Shown piece by piece: positions 8,685 to 17,627 of a stretch of 34,491 bases of DNA (the stretch's first letter is position 1; every line of letters starts with the position of its first letter). Below the pieces are notes generated by a model. That model ran no database searches. It saw nothing but the letters and a program-made list of their open reading frames with translations, and was not told the origin of the DNA. The position numbers and the translations under genes were made by a program. The DNA comes from an uncultured Paracoccaceae bacterium (GTDB lineage Bacteria > Pseudomonadota > Alphaproteobacteria > Rhizobiales > Amorphaceae): assembly GCA_937884725.1 (NCBI GenBank), contig CAKZYH010000371.1, positions 1 to 34,491 of the forward strand, written 5' to 3'.

Positions 8685-9329
8685 TCAACGGTCGGTGTTC
8701 GCCTCGTCCGCCCCGTCGTTCTCGTCCGGCTTGCGGCGACGCGGCAGCACGGACGCTGCCTTAAGCGCCAGATCGTTGATACGCGCGCCCAGAGCCAAGA
8801 GTTGCACGAGCCGGTCGGTCGGCAGGCGGTTCACGTCATCGTACCAACCGGTCAGCAGCTCGATGAGCTTGGTCATCTCCTCGATGCGCTCAAACGCGTA
8901 TGCTTCACCCTCACCGGGCGTATGGTGAAGTTGCAGCTCCCGCAGCTTGGTCAGAGTCGGGTCAATCTCCCGCCGTTTACGCTCCTCCACCAGCGTTCGC
9001 ACGATCACCCAAAGATCGTCCGGCGTGGTGAAGTACTCTCGGCGGTCACCCGGAATATGCTTCAGCCGCACAAGCTTCCACGCCTGAAGTTCCTTCAAGC
9101 CCATCGACACGTTGGAGCGTGAAAAGCCCAGTTGTTCTGAAATCTGCTCGGCGTTCAGCGGCGCTTCGTTAAGGAACAGCAGCGCGTAGATTTGCCCGAC
9201 GGTGCGGTTGATCCCCCACCGCGAGCCCATCTCGCCGAAGTGGAGGACAAACTCTTCATGGAGGGGTGAGAGATTCACGGGCACCTTCACACAAACGAAC
9301 GGCGCCCCAGCATGGCAGGGGCGCCGCAC
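8685..9329 (-). CDS. GbsR/MarR-family transcriptional regulator
   Basis: FGEMGSRWGINRTVGQIYALLFLNEAPLNAEQISEQLGFSRSNVSMGLKELQAWKLVRLKHIPGDRREYF; true start may be a GTG/ATG inside the first ~20 codons. Confidence 0.88.
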   Translation of the reverse strand: MRRPCHAGAPFVCVKVPVNLSPLHEEFVLHFGEMGSRWGINRTVGQIYALLFLNEAPLNAEQISEQLGFSRSNVSMGLKELQAWKLVRLKHIPGDRREYFTTPDDLWVIVRTLVEERKRREIDPTLTKLRELQLHHTPGEGEAYAFERIEEMTKLIELLTGWYDDVNRLPTDRLVQLLALGARINDLALKAASVLPRRRKPDENDGADEANTDR

Positions 9330-9391
9330 GTCTTACAAGCTTCGCGGTGACGCGGCGCAAGAACTCACGCCGCATCGTATCATTGACCGGC

Positions 9392-10393
9392 TTACTGGTA
9401 GCCGATCTCGTCCCAGATTTCCTGAGCACGCGTGGTGTCAGCGAATTCGGCGAGCGAGATGGTGTCGCGCTTAAAGTCGCCAAGCGACTTCACACCGTCA
9501 GACGGCTCAATATCAGCCACCACAGGGAACTCGTCGTTGCCGTCGGCGAGCATCTTCTGGGCCTCGGGAGACACCAGATACTCCACGAACTTCATGGCGT
9601 TTTCGGCATTGGGCGCATTCTTCGCCACAGCAACCGCCGAGATGTTCTGGTGAATACCGCGGTCATCCTGGTTCGGGAACACAACGCCCACCATGTCGGT
9701 GCTGCCGGTTAGGCCTTCCACTTCTTTGCGCAGCGCGCGAGCGAAGTAGTAGTGGTTGGCCACAACGATGTCGCACTCACCGGAGACGATCGCGCGGATC
9801 TGGTCGGTGTCGCCACCTTGCGGGTCGCGGGCGAGGTTGTTCTTCAGGCCCATCGCCCACTCTTTGGCAGCGTCCTCGCCGGCGTGCGCGATGATCGACT
9901 GCAGCAGAGCCAGCATGTAAACGTTGCTGCCCGAACGGGTGCAAACCATGCCTTCATACTGAGGATCGGCAAGCGCCTCGTAGGTCATCGGCGGGTTTTC
10001 GACGTCGTTCTTGTCGTAGAAGATGTTGCGAACGCGGGTCGATACGCCGAGCCACTCGCCGTCTGCATCGATCAGTTCAGCGGGAACTGAGCCCGACACA
10101 ACATCGGATTCCATCGGCGCCAGCAGGCCGAGACGCGCGGCACGGTCGATCCGACCGACGTCGACGGTGAGCAACACGTCTGCCGGGCTCAGCTCACCCT
10201 CGGACTGCATACGCTCGATCAGCTTGTCAGCGCTGTCTTCGATGCGGTTGACCGTGATGCCGGTCTTCTCGGTGAAGTTCGAGTAGATGGCTTCGTCGGT
10301 GTCGTAGTGGCGCGAAGAGAACAGGTTCACTTCGGCGGCAGATGCGATCGAAGTACCAGCCATGAGGCCAGCCAGGATCAACGCAGCGCGCAT
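9392..10393 (-). CDS. Fe(3+)-type ABC transporter substrate-binding protein (FbpA/FutA family)
   Basis: ORF 9392..10426; likely start MRAALILAGLMAGTSIASAAEVNLFSSRHYDTDEAIYSNFTEKTGITVNRIE at 10393 (signal peptide, preceded by GGAGAAG); NLFSSRHYDTD signature. Confidence 0.9.
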   Translation of the reverse strand: MRAALILAGLMAGTSIASAAEVNLFSSRHYDTDEAIYSNFTEKTGITVNRIEDSADKLIERMQSEGELSPADVLLTVDVGRIDRAARLGLLAPMESDVVSGSVPAELIDADGEWLGVSTRVRNIFYDKNDVENPPMTYEALADPQYEGMVCTRSGSNVYMLALLQSIIAHAGEDAAKEWAMGLKNNLARDPQGGDTDQIRAIVSGECDIVVANHYYFARALRKEVEGLTGSTDMVGVVFPNQDDRGIHQNISAVAVAKNAPNAENAMKFVEYLVSPEAQKMLADGNDEFPVVADIEPSDGVKSLGDFKRDTISLAEFADTTRAQEIWDEIGYQ

Positions 10394-10497
10394 TTTGCTT
10401 CTCCATATTTGGGATTTTCCTGGCAAATAATCCCGACAGGAGGCGCGTCAATATACGAGGTGAAGATCAGAACACTTTGAAACTACGCGTACTTTTA

Positions 10498-10512
10498 TTG
10501 GAAATATTCTAA
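10498..10512. promoter_or_regulatory. Candidate ICE/Irr-box-like operator (TTGGAA-ATA-TTCTAA)
   Basis: 11 of 12 arm bases match TTAGAA-N3-TTCTAA; lies in the promoter region of the Fe-type binding protein. Confidence 0.4.
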
Positions 10513-10530
10513 GAATATTACTAATATTCT
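10503..10530. repeat. Overlapping perfect palindromes AATATTCT-A-AGAATATT and AGAATATTA-C-TAATATTCT
   Basis: Three alternating-orientation copies of AGAATATT at 10503-10510, 10512-10519 and 10523-10530. Confidence 0.75.
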
Positions 10531-13500
10531 CGTTCGTAGAACAAGCCGATCGTCTCCTGGTCAGTCAAAGCTTCGGCGCGCACCGTCAGGCCGCGGACAA
10601 TGTCGATGTTCACCGTCACGCCCGACGATCGCTCGCCCGCACGCACACCGAGATAGATGTTGTCCGAAATGTAGGCGCCCGCCTGTGCAGCCGGATTCCC
10701 TTCATCATCGGTGATAATCTCAAGGTCATCTAGCCCGGTGAATGCACGCAGTTGATCGAGCAGACCCGGACCGCCGTCAGAGCCGGCGAGTTCTGCGACG
10801 CCTGCTGCGAGTTCCGCCAGCTGGAACGCAGAAAGCTCGTTGATGCTTCGGCCAAACAGGAGTTGAGCCAACGCTTCGTCCTGCGGTAGCGCGGGAACTG
10901 ATTCCACGGTGATCGTCGGATTGGACGCAAGGCCTTCCACGATAATTCTGACTGTCACGTCAGTGCGGCGTTTTTCAGCGACCAGAAAGAGCTCGGGATC
11001 GAGATCGCCAAACAAGGTCACGCTACCCTCGGTGAACTCGATGCGCTGGCCGATAATCGAAAGCCGACCACGGATTAGCTCAAACCGCCCCACCGGCTGC
11101 ACATCATTAATCGGCCCGCGAATCACAAGTTGGCCACCAACTTCGGCATCAATCCCCCGGCCACGGATAAAGACGCGGGCAGGGGCGCTGATGGTCACGT
11201 CAAGCGTTGGCCCGCCACCCCGGCTCGTGCCTTCGTCGGGTTGTTCGGCGTACGGGCCAGCACGTGCGCGGCGCAGCGTTTCGGCGACGTCCACCGGCAA
11301 ACCCATGTGCTTCAAGTTGATCAGCGTGCCGGCGCCAGCGAGATTATCTGGCACGGTAATTTCGGCGCGTTGGATGTCGATCCGGCCAGAAACGTTCGGC
11401 GCCGACAGGGTACCAGTCACTCGCTGCGTCCCATCGAAGGTCACGGCAACCAGACGGCCATCGGCGTAACGCGTATTGTCAAACCGCACCGTGAGGTCGA
11501 GAGACTGCCCACCGCCGATACCGATGCGTCCGCTCGCTGAAACAATGCCGCCGCCAAGCTCTGCGCGTAAAGAGCGCAGGATCACCGTTTCGCCCGTGAA
11601 CTCCGCTGAGGCCGACCCGTTCTGCAGGACGACGCCGGTGCTCGGATCACGCAGCGTGAACCCACTCGCGCTGGCGGTGCCGCGCACCTGCGGCCGCGAT
11701 AGCGATCCGGTAACGGTCAGGTCCGCGCGCGCATCCCCGCTCACCGCACCGCCCCGCTCGGCCAAAGCGCGGTTCGCAAGGCTCAGCGGCGCGTCGGCCC
11801 GCACTGCAAGACGCAACCCAGCGCCCGATAGTGGTATGCGCCCCGATGCGTTCACCGAAAGACCGGAGCCGGAGGCGTCCGCGCGCGTCAGCGTCACCAC
11901 GTTGCGCGCAAAGTTGCCGTCGGCAGAGACCGACAGCGGACCGACACCGGCGGCCACGATGGGCGCCGCCGACACACCGCTGCCATTCAGCTGAAAGTTC
12001 ACTCGCGGCGAGGACGATGTGCCCGACAAACCGACCCGCCCCGATAAGCTCCCGCGCAACGCCAGCGACGGTGCAAACGCGTCGGCGAGCGACAGCGGCA
12101 TCGAGGTGAGAACCGCCGAAAGGTCCATCGCGTATCCAACACGGCCGGTGGCATCGATCCGTCCGCCAGCAACGCTCGCCGTTGCGTTCGATAAGGTGAC
12201 GGTGCCGGACGCGCAACGTCCCGCCACAGTCGCGCTGATCGGGCCGGCTGACCGCAGCACCGCGGCGGACGCGTTCTGCGTGCGCGCCTCAAACGTAGCC
12301 TCAGGGTCATCGCGCGACCCGGTGACCCGCGCATCCGCGTTAAGCGTGCCCGACAGGCCAAGATCGGCCGAAGCAATGTTGCCCAGACTAAGCGGCAGGT
12401 TCCGCGCCGTGACAGTCAGATCGAGCGCATCCCCCACATTGCCGCTCGCCGAAACCGTCCCGCCGCCCAGCGCAACATCAGCCCTTTGGAGCTCAAACGT
12501 GTCGCCGGCAAAGCTGCCATCGACGCGAACATCAACCGGCGCAATCCCTCGGCTCGACAACTCCGCGGCTGAAAGGCCGCTCACGGTGAGACCCACATCG
12601 CCGGTGAGTTGATCCGTGGTGCCTTGTGCGGTGACCTCGCCGTCGATGGTGCCGCGCAACCCAAGATCTGGCCGGACTAGGTTGGCGACGGTGAGCGATG
12701 CGGCATCGAAGTCTGCGGTGACGTCAATCCGATCACCGATTTCGCCGGCAATCTGCGCCGTCCCTCTCCCCATGGAGAGGAGCGTTTCGGCCAACAAGAA
12801 ATCGCCGTCCTTCGCGACGATGGTGGTCGGCGCTTGGAGCGTGACGCCCTCGCCGTCTTTCGTGATCGACAGCGCCTGCAGGTCGGCGGCAAAGCCATCT
12901 GTCTCCCGGCGCAGCCGCGCCTCAGCGCTCACGCTAGCACCCGCCACATCGCCGCGGGCGGTCAGCTGCGAGACCTCCCCGTCTCGGCGGGCGCGGAGTG
13001 ACAGTGTGCGGACATCAAACCCAGCGACGCTCGCCGCGCGCAGATCCGCCGTACCGTCAGCCAGCGGAACGCTAAACAGATGATCGATGGTCACGTCGAA
13101 CGCGGCAAACCCGATGCTGCTACCGGCAACGGCAATATCGCGCGCCTGCCCCACCGCACTGAGCGTTTGGGCATCGCCGTCAACGCTGAAATTTAGATCA
13201 GCATCGAGCGAACCGGCCGCCTCCAGCAGGGCGAGCGCGGCGAGCGAACCAAGATCCGGCACGCGGGCAGCGATGTCGCCGGTGAGAAGGCCGTCGGTGC
13301 TGGTGAGATCCCCCCGCAGCACCGCGCCCGCAATCTCGGCATCCAGGCCTGACAGCGTGTAGCGGCTCCCGGCAAGGTCGAAGCCCGCCAGCAAACGCGC
13401 CGGCGTGTCATCGACGCGTGCGGTCAGCGATAGATCGCCGGTTAAGCTCAGCTCGGGTTGATCGCGTTGCCAATCGCCATTGAAGGTGAGCGAAAGGTCG

Positions 13501-15428
13501 TCGATGTCCCGAGAGCCGACCGACAGCCGATCGCTGCTGACTGACGCGGAAATGTCGGGTGTCGCCGCCGCACCGGTGGCGCTCAGCTGCACCGTCACTG
13601 CGCCGCTCACCCCCTCGCGCAGATCGCCGACGTTGGCGAGCTGAAGCGCAGCCCGCAAATTGGCCTCGCCCGTGGTGAGGGCGCCGTTGGCGGCCATGCT
13701 GATGCTGTCGCCCGACAGGCGGAAAGCGTCGAACGACACGCCCTCGGCCGAGCGCGCGGCGCGCCCGCCAAGCTGGAGCCGGCCGGCAAGGAGACCATCA
13801 GCCGGCGTTCCTAGCGCCAAATCCTGGGCCGCACCGTCAAACCGCAAATCGAAAAGTCCATCAAAGCCGACGCTGCCGGCAGCATCCAGCGAGATGGTCC
13901 CGGAAAGCGCGCGCCCGGCCAGCGCCGAAAACGCCGAGAGGTTGTCAGCGCGGAGCTGATAACTCCCGTCGAGGCCATCGCCGACGGTCCCGGCAAAGCG
14001 CGTCGCAAAGGTGGTCGTGCGAAGGTCGGCGCGCTCCACGTTCACGGGGTTGCCCGCCGACCAAGAGCCGTTGGCGCGCAGGCTGAACGCGTCACCGATG
14101 GCGTCCGCCACCCCGCTCCCTGATTGCTCCAGCCCGCCGGCATCCCCCTCAATGGTGAACGTCACACGCCGCGCGTTCGGACTGCGCAGCCCTTCCGCCG
14201 CGCCCGAGGCACGCAGCGTCACGCTGTCCGCCACCAGGAAAGGTGTATCGAGACTGCTCACCTCAGCGTCGAACTGGTACGCCTCGCCCAAATCTCCGCC
14301 GAGAGCACCCGTGATCGCGATCCGCCCCACAGTCCCGTCGTCGACCCCGATCAGGGGCGTTGGCGAACCATCGGGCCGGGCAAGGACGGCATTGATGGAC
14401 ACATTCAGCGGGACAAAGTCCGGCGCCAGCTGACCCGAGAGCGAAACATCGGCAGCGCCACTCCTCAAGCTGAAGCGAGTAAGGCTAATGCCGCCGTCGG
14501 CGTCCCGCGCGCCCAGGAATGAGAGCTGCGAGCCACCGTCCACCAGCGGTTGGAAACGCTGCGCAACAAGCGGCCGGAAGTCGCCGGACAAATCACCAGA
14601 GACCTGAAGCGCGCCCTGGTCGTCGTCGACCCGCACAGTCCCGCTGAGCGTGTCCTCGCCGTTGGTGGAGAGCCTCACGTCAGCCGAGAAGTCAGACAGC
14701 GGCCCGTCGCCGGCAATCCGCAGATCGACCGAAGGCCGGCCTTCAATGCTCAGCGCGTTGGCCATCACCCCGTTGGGTGGCTCGGCAATATCGGCATTCA
14801 CCGTCAGTTGCCGGCTCTCGTTATTGAAGGCCGCTTCCAGGCTCAGCGTGCCCGGGCGGTCCTGCCGATCAACGGAGATGGCAGCATCCAGCGCCCCATC
14901 GGACAGGTTCGCGCGCCCTTGAAGCCCCACTTGGAACGCCGGCCCGACCAGTCCCTCTGCCACCGACACCGTGTCGACCGTTAGGTCGTCGATGATGACC
15001 GACACCGGAAGCTCGGGCAGCTGAAACTCGCCGTCGTCCGCTGCATCGGCGTCCGCACTGTCATCCTCCGGCGGTAAGGGGGCCCGCGTGATCGTGATGC
15101 TGTCGGCCACCAGCCGATCCACATCGAGCCGCCCGCGCAACAGCGCGAACCGCGACCACTCCAGCTCCACATCCTCCACCGTCAGCCAAACGCCCTCGCG
15201 GTCGGCGATGGTGAAAGACTGGAAGCGCACATCCGACGACAAGACGCCGTCTATGGCCCCGATGCGGATTTGCCGGTCCGGGGTCGATAGCTGGTTCTCG
15301 ACAAAGCGCACGAAGCGGGATTTATCGGCGTCCTGCGCGCCGGCGAAATTCACCACAAGCCCGACGCTGGCGAGTGCGGCGGCTCCAAACAGCCACTTTC
15401 TGAGCGAAGATCTCACGCCACGGGCCAT
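10521..15428 (-). CDS. tamB: TamB-type translocation and assembly module inner-membrane protein (DUF490)
   Basis: 1635 aa; N-terminal membrane anchor, long repetitive beta-rich body, C-terminal DUF490 block (FELIRGRLSIIGQRIEFTEGSVTLFGDLDPELFLVAEKR...PQDEALAQLLFGRS). Confidence 0.95.
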   Translation of the reverse strand: MARGVRSSLRKWLFGAAALASVGLVVNFAGAQDADKSRFVRFVENQLSTPDRQIRIGAIDGVLSSDVRFQSFTIADREGVWLTVEDVELEWSRFALLRGRLDVDRLVADSITITRAPLPPEDDSADADAADDGEFQLPELPVSVIIDDLTVDTVSVAEGLVGPAFQVGLQGRANLSDGALDAAISVDRQDRPGTLSLEAAFNNESRQLTVNADIAEPPNGVMANALSIEGRPSVDLRIAGDGPLSDFSADVRLSTNGEDTLSGTVRVDDDQGALQVSGDLSGDFRPLVAQRFQPLVDGGSQLSFLGARDADGGISLTRFSLRSGAADVSLSGQLAPDFVPLNVSINAVLARPDGSPTPLIGVDDGTVGRIAITGALGGDLGEAYQFDAEVSSLDTPFLVADSVTLRASGAAEGLRSPNARRVTFTIEGDAGGLEQSGSGVADAIGDAFSLRANGSWSAGNPVNVERADLRTTTFATRFAGTVGDGLDGSYQLRADNLSAFSALAGRALSGTISLDAAGSVGFDGLFDLRFDGAAQDLALGTPADGLLAGRLQLGGRAARSAEGVSFDAFRLSGDSISMAANGALTTGEANLRAALQLANVGDLREGVSGAVTVQLSATGAAATPDISASVSSDRLSVGSRDIDDLSLTFNGDWQRDQPELSLTGDLSLTARVDDTPARLLAGFDLAGSRYTLSGLDAEIAGAVLRGDLTSTDGLLTGDIAARVPDLGSLAALALLEAAGSLDADLNFSVDGDAQTLSAVGQARDIAVAGSSIGFAAFDVTIDHLFSVPLADGTADLRAASVAGFDVRTLSLRARRDGEVSQLTARGDVAGASVSAEARLRRETDGFAADLQALSITKDGEGVTLQAPTTIVAKDGDFLLAETLLSMGRGTAQIAGEIGDRIDVTADFDAASLTVANLVRPDLGLRGTIDGEVTAQGTTDQLTGDVGLTVSGLSAAELSSRGIAPVDVRVDGSFAGDTFELQRADVALGGGTVSASGNVGDALDLTVTARNLPLSLGNIASADLGLSGTLNADARVTGSRDDPEATFEARTQNASAAVLRSAGPISATVAGRCASGTVTLSNATASVAGGRIDATGRVGYAMDLSAVLTSMPLSLADAFAPSLALRGSLSGRVGLSGTSSSPRVNFQLNGSGVSAAPIVAAGVGPLSVSADGNFARNVVTLTRADASGSGLSVNASGRIPLSGAGLRLAVRADAPLSLANRALAERGGAVSGDARADLTVTGSLSRPQVRGTASASGFTLRDPSTGVVLQNGSASAEFTGETVILRSLRAELGGGIVSASGRIGIGGGQSLDLTVRFDNTRYADGRLVAVTFDGTQRVTGTLSAPNVSGRIDIQRAEITVPDNLAGAGTLINLKHMGLPVDVAETLRRARAGPYAEQPDEGTSRGGGPTLDVTISAPARVFIRGRGIDAEVGGQLVIRGPINDVQPVGRFELIRGRLSIIGQRIEFTEGSVTLFGDLDPELFLVAEKRRTDVTVRIIVEGLASNPTITVESVPALPQDEALAQLLFGRSINELSAFQLAELAAGVAELAGSDGGPGLLDQLRAFTGLDDLEIITDDEGNPAAQAGAYISDNIYLGVRAGERSSGVTVNIDIVRGLTVRAEALTDQETIGLFYEREY

Positions 15429-17344
15429 CAGAATGCCTGCCCCAGTCCGAGATAAACCGCAAACTCCGGGTCGCCGCCACGCGGGTTGAGCGGCGTTGCC
15501 ACATCAAGCCGGATAGGTCCAAGACCGGTGATGTAACGCACCCCAATCCCCGCAGCGTACCGCAGTGGCTCGCTGAAGTCAGGGAACTCGTCCTCAAACG
15601 CGTTACCCGCATCGACAAATGGGACGACCTGGATTCTGCGGGTCACGTTCACCCGCGCTTCGGCTGACGTGGTAAACAGCGAACGACCGCCGATGGTGAT
15701 GCCATTGCGGTCCACCGGGCCAACGCTGCGATAGTCGTAGCCACGGATCGACCCGCCGCCACCGGCGAAAAATAGCCGGCTGGCCGGGGTCTCGTTGAGC
15801 GGCATGCCCACGATGCTGCCGAACTCGGCGCGGCCGGCAAGCACCAAGCGATCCTCGATGACGCTATAATAGGTCGAGGCCCTCAACGTGCCCACGACAC
15901 CCACGTTCCCGAACGACGCCTCGTAGAGCGGTTCGGTCCGCGCGGCCACAACGAAACCACGGGTCGCATTCAGCGGATCGTCACGGGTGTCCCAGGTGAT
16001 GCCCGCGGGAAGACTTACGATGAAGAAGTCGCCGTCACCCACAGGCGTCTGGTCGATGGTCACGGCCTCCACCCGCACGCCGCCGTCGATGGTAATCTTC
16101 CGCCCGATCCGATGGGTGAGCGAGGCGGTGCCATTAATCGAACGTGCGCGATAAGTGTCGGGCGCGTCCTGCTCCGCGGCGACCCGCGCCAGAAAGTCGG
16201 TGTAGGGCGTGAAGACGCCGGGCTTTAAGAACGCGGCGGAGAGTTCGTAGTTGTACTCGTCCGGATTGCCCGCGTTGATGCCGCCCATCCTTGCCGTCAG
16301 CCGCAGCTTCTCCGCCCGGCCAAACAGGTTGCGGTGGCGCCAAAAGGCCTCCAGACCAGCGCCGTCCCGGGTGGAGAAGTTGCCGCCACCGCCAAAAACC
16401 CGCCGCTTACGCTCCGACACATTAATCGTGATCGGCAAGGTGCCGTCGGAGCGGACCACATCCCCTTCCACAATGCGAAGGGCGTCAAACACCTCAAGGC
16501 GCTGAAGCTGCTCGCGCGCCCGGTCCAAGTCGTCGGGATCGAATGGTTCACCGGGAGTGATGCCGGCGTAGTAAGCCACAAAGACCGGATCCATGCGGTC
16601 GGCGCCAATGACGCTCGTGCCGCCAAACACGGCCGGCGGGCCAGACGCGGCGGTGATCGACACATCAACCTTGTCTTCAGGATGGCGCGCCGTGGCCATA
16701 CGGTTTGCGATCCGGGCCTTCGGATAGCCCTTTTCACGCCAGCGCTCCACGATGGAGTTTTCCGACTGCAAGATGACGCCGGCTCGTGCCTTGTCGCCGG
16801 GCACCAAGCCCAGTTCTTCGGGCGTACGCGGCAAGGTCTCATCACCCGGCACTTCACCAGCGCGATTATTGATGGTCACGCGGCCAAACTCGTACACTGG
16901 GCCGGGATTAACGGTGATGACGACCTCCACCGGGTCGCTGAACTCAGCATCGATGGGGATGCCGGCCGCCTCCTGCCCGTTCACGGTGATCGAAATCGTC
17001 CCACCGTACCGGCCCTCGCTATAAAGCGCCGCGAGGATTCGCTGATAATCGCCACGCGCCAGAGACAGGAGCGTCGCCGGCGCCACCAACTCGTCATCGT
17101 CAGCTATCACCGTCGACGCGCGGCGCACAAGCTTTGGCGCGGATTCGCTATCGCCTTCAACAATCAACTGTGTGGTGTAGGCGACGGCGTCCGGCGGGGG
17201 CGGCGGTTCTGCCTCGCCACGGCCAAACAACCGAAAGCCAAACAGCTCAAACGCGAGAGCTGGCTGAGGAGCGCAGACACATAGCGCGATGAGCACGCAC
17301 GAGACGGCAGCCATGCCAGAGCGAGGGAGAACACAAACTTTCAC
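15428..17344 (-). CDS. tamA: TamA/BamA-family outer membrane autotransporter assembly protein
   Basis: 638 aa; signal peptide, POTRA region, C-terminal barrel with FFAGGGGSIRGYDYRSVGP and a GIGVRYITGLGPIRLDVATPLN ending; stop/start overlap (TGATG on the minus strand) with tamB. Confidence 0.93.
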   Translation of the reverse strand: MKVCVLPRSGMAAVSCVLIALCVCAPQPALAFELFGFRLFGRGEAEPPPPPDAVAYTTQLIVEGDSESAPKLVRRASTVIADDDELVAPATLLSLARGDYQRILAALYSEGRYGGTISITVNGQEAAGIPIDAEFSDPVEVVITVNPGPVYEFGRVTINNRAGEVPGDETLPRTPEELGLVPGDKARAGVILQSENSIVERWREKGYPKARIANRMATARHPEDKVDVSITAASGPPAVFGGTSVIGADRMDPVFVAYYAGITPGEPFDPDDLDRAREQLQRLEVFDALRIVEGDVVRSDGTLPITINVSERKRRVFGGGGNFSTRDGAGLEAFWRHRNLFGRAEKLRLTARMGGINAGNPDEYNYELSAAFLKPGVFTPYTDFLARVAAEQDAPDTYRARSINGTASLTHRIGRKITIDGGVRVEAVTIDQTPVGDGDFFIVSLPAGITWDTRDDPLNATRGFVVAARTEPLYEASFGNVGVVGTLRASTYYSVIEDRLVLAGRAEFGSIVGMPLNETPASRLFFAGGGGSIRGYDYRSVGPVDRNGITIGGRSLFTTSAEARVNVTRRIQVVPFVDAGNAFEDEFPDFSEPLRYAAGIGVRYITGLGPIRLDVATPLNPRGGDPEFAVYLGLGQAF

Positions 17345-17627
17345 CCCATAGGGAGTGACAAGGCGTTCTCTTCAAATCGCTTCAAAGCTGAGGATTGTCG
17401 GGTCCTGGCAGCTGATTTCCGATCCGCTGTGCCTCTACAGCCACACGCCCAGCGCGAACCAGGGCAACTGTGGTACGGTTTGACGCGGGCGTTGCACGCT
17501 CGCTCACCTGAGGACAGCATCTGCAGACGGCGGCTTGACAGTGTTGTCAGCTGCAATGGTCGCGGCTAACCTCCCGCCGAACCGCGGCGCAGACCGCGAC
17601 TCAACGTCCAAAAAGGGAGGAGTTATC

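Noticed and set aside
7796-8764. 322-aa plus-strand ORF over acuI
   Set aside because: Antisense shadow of a clear MDR-family gene.
10521-15428. Repetitive composition of tamB considered as tandem repeats or an adhesin
   Set aside because: Degenerate beta-rich repeats and the DUF490 C-terminus are normal for TamB; adjacency to tamA supports this.
16334-17284. 316-aa plus-strand ORF over tamA
   Set aside because: Antisense shadow; the tamA reading has signal peptide, POTRA and barrel motifs.
17521-17560. TTGACA near 17535 as a sigma-70 promoter for TRAP SBP 1
   Set aside because: No acceptable -10 hexamer at 16-18 bp spacing (GGTCGC at that position).
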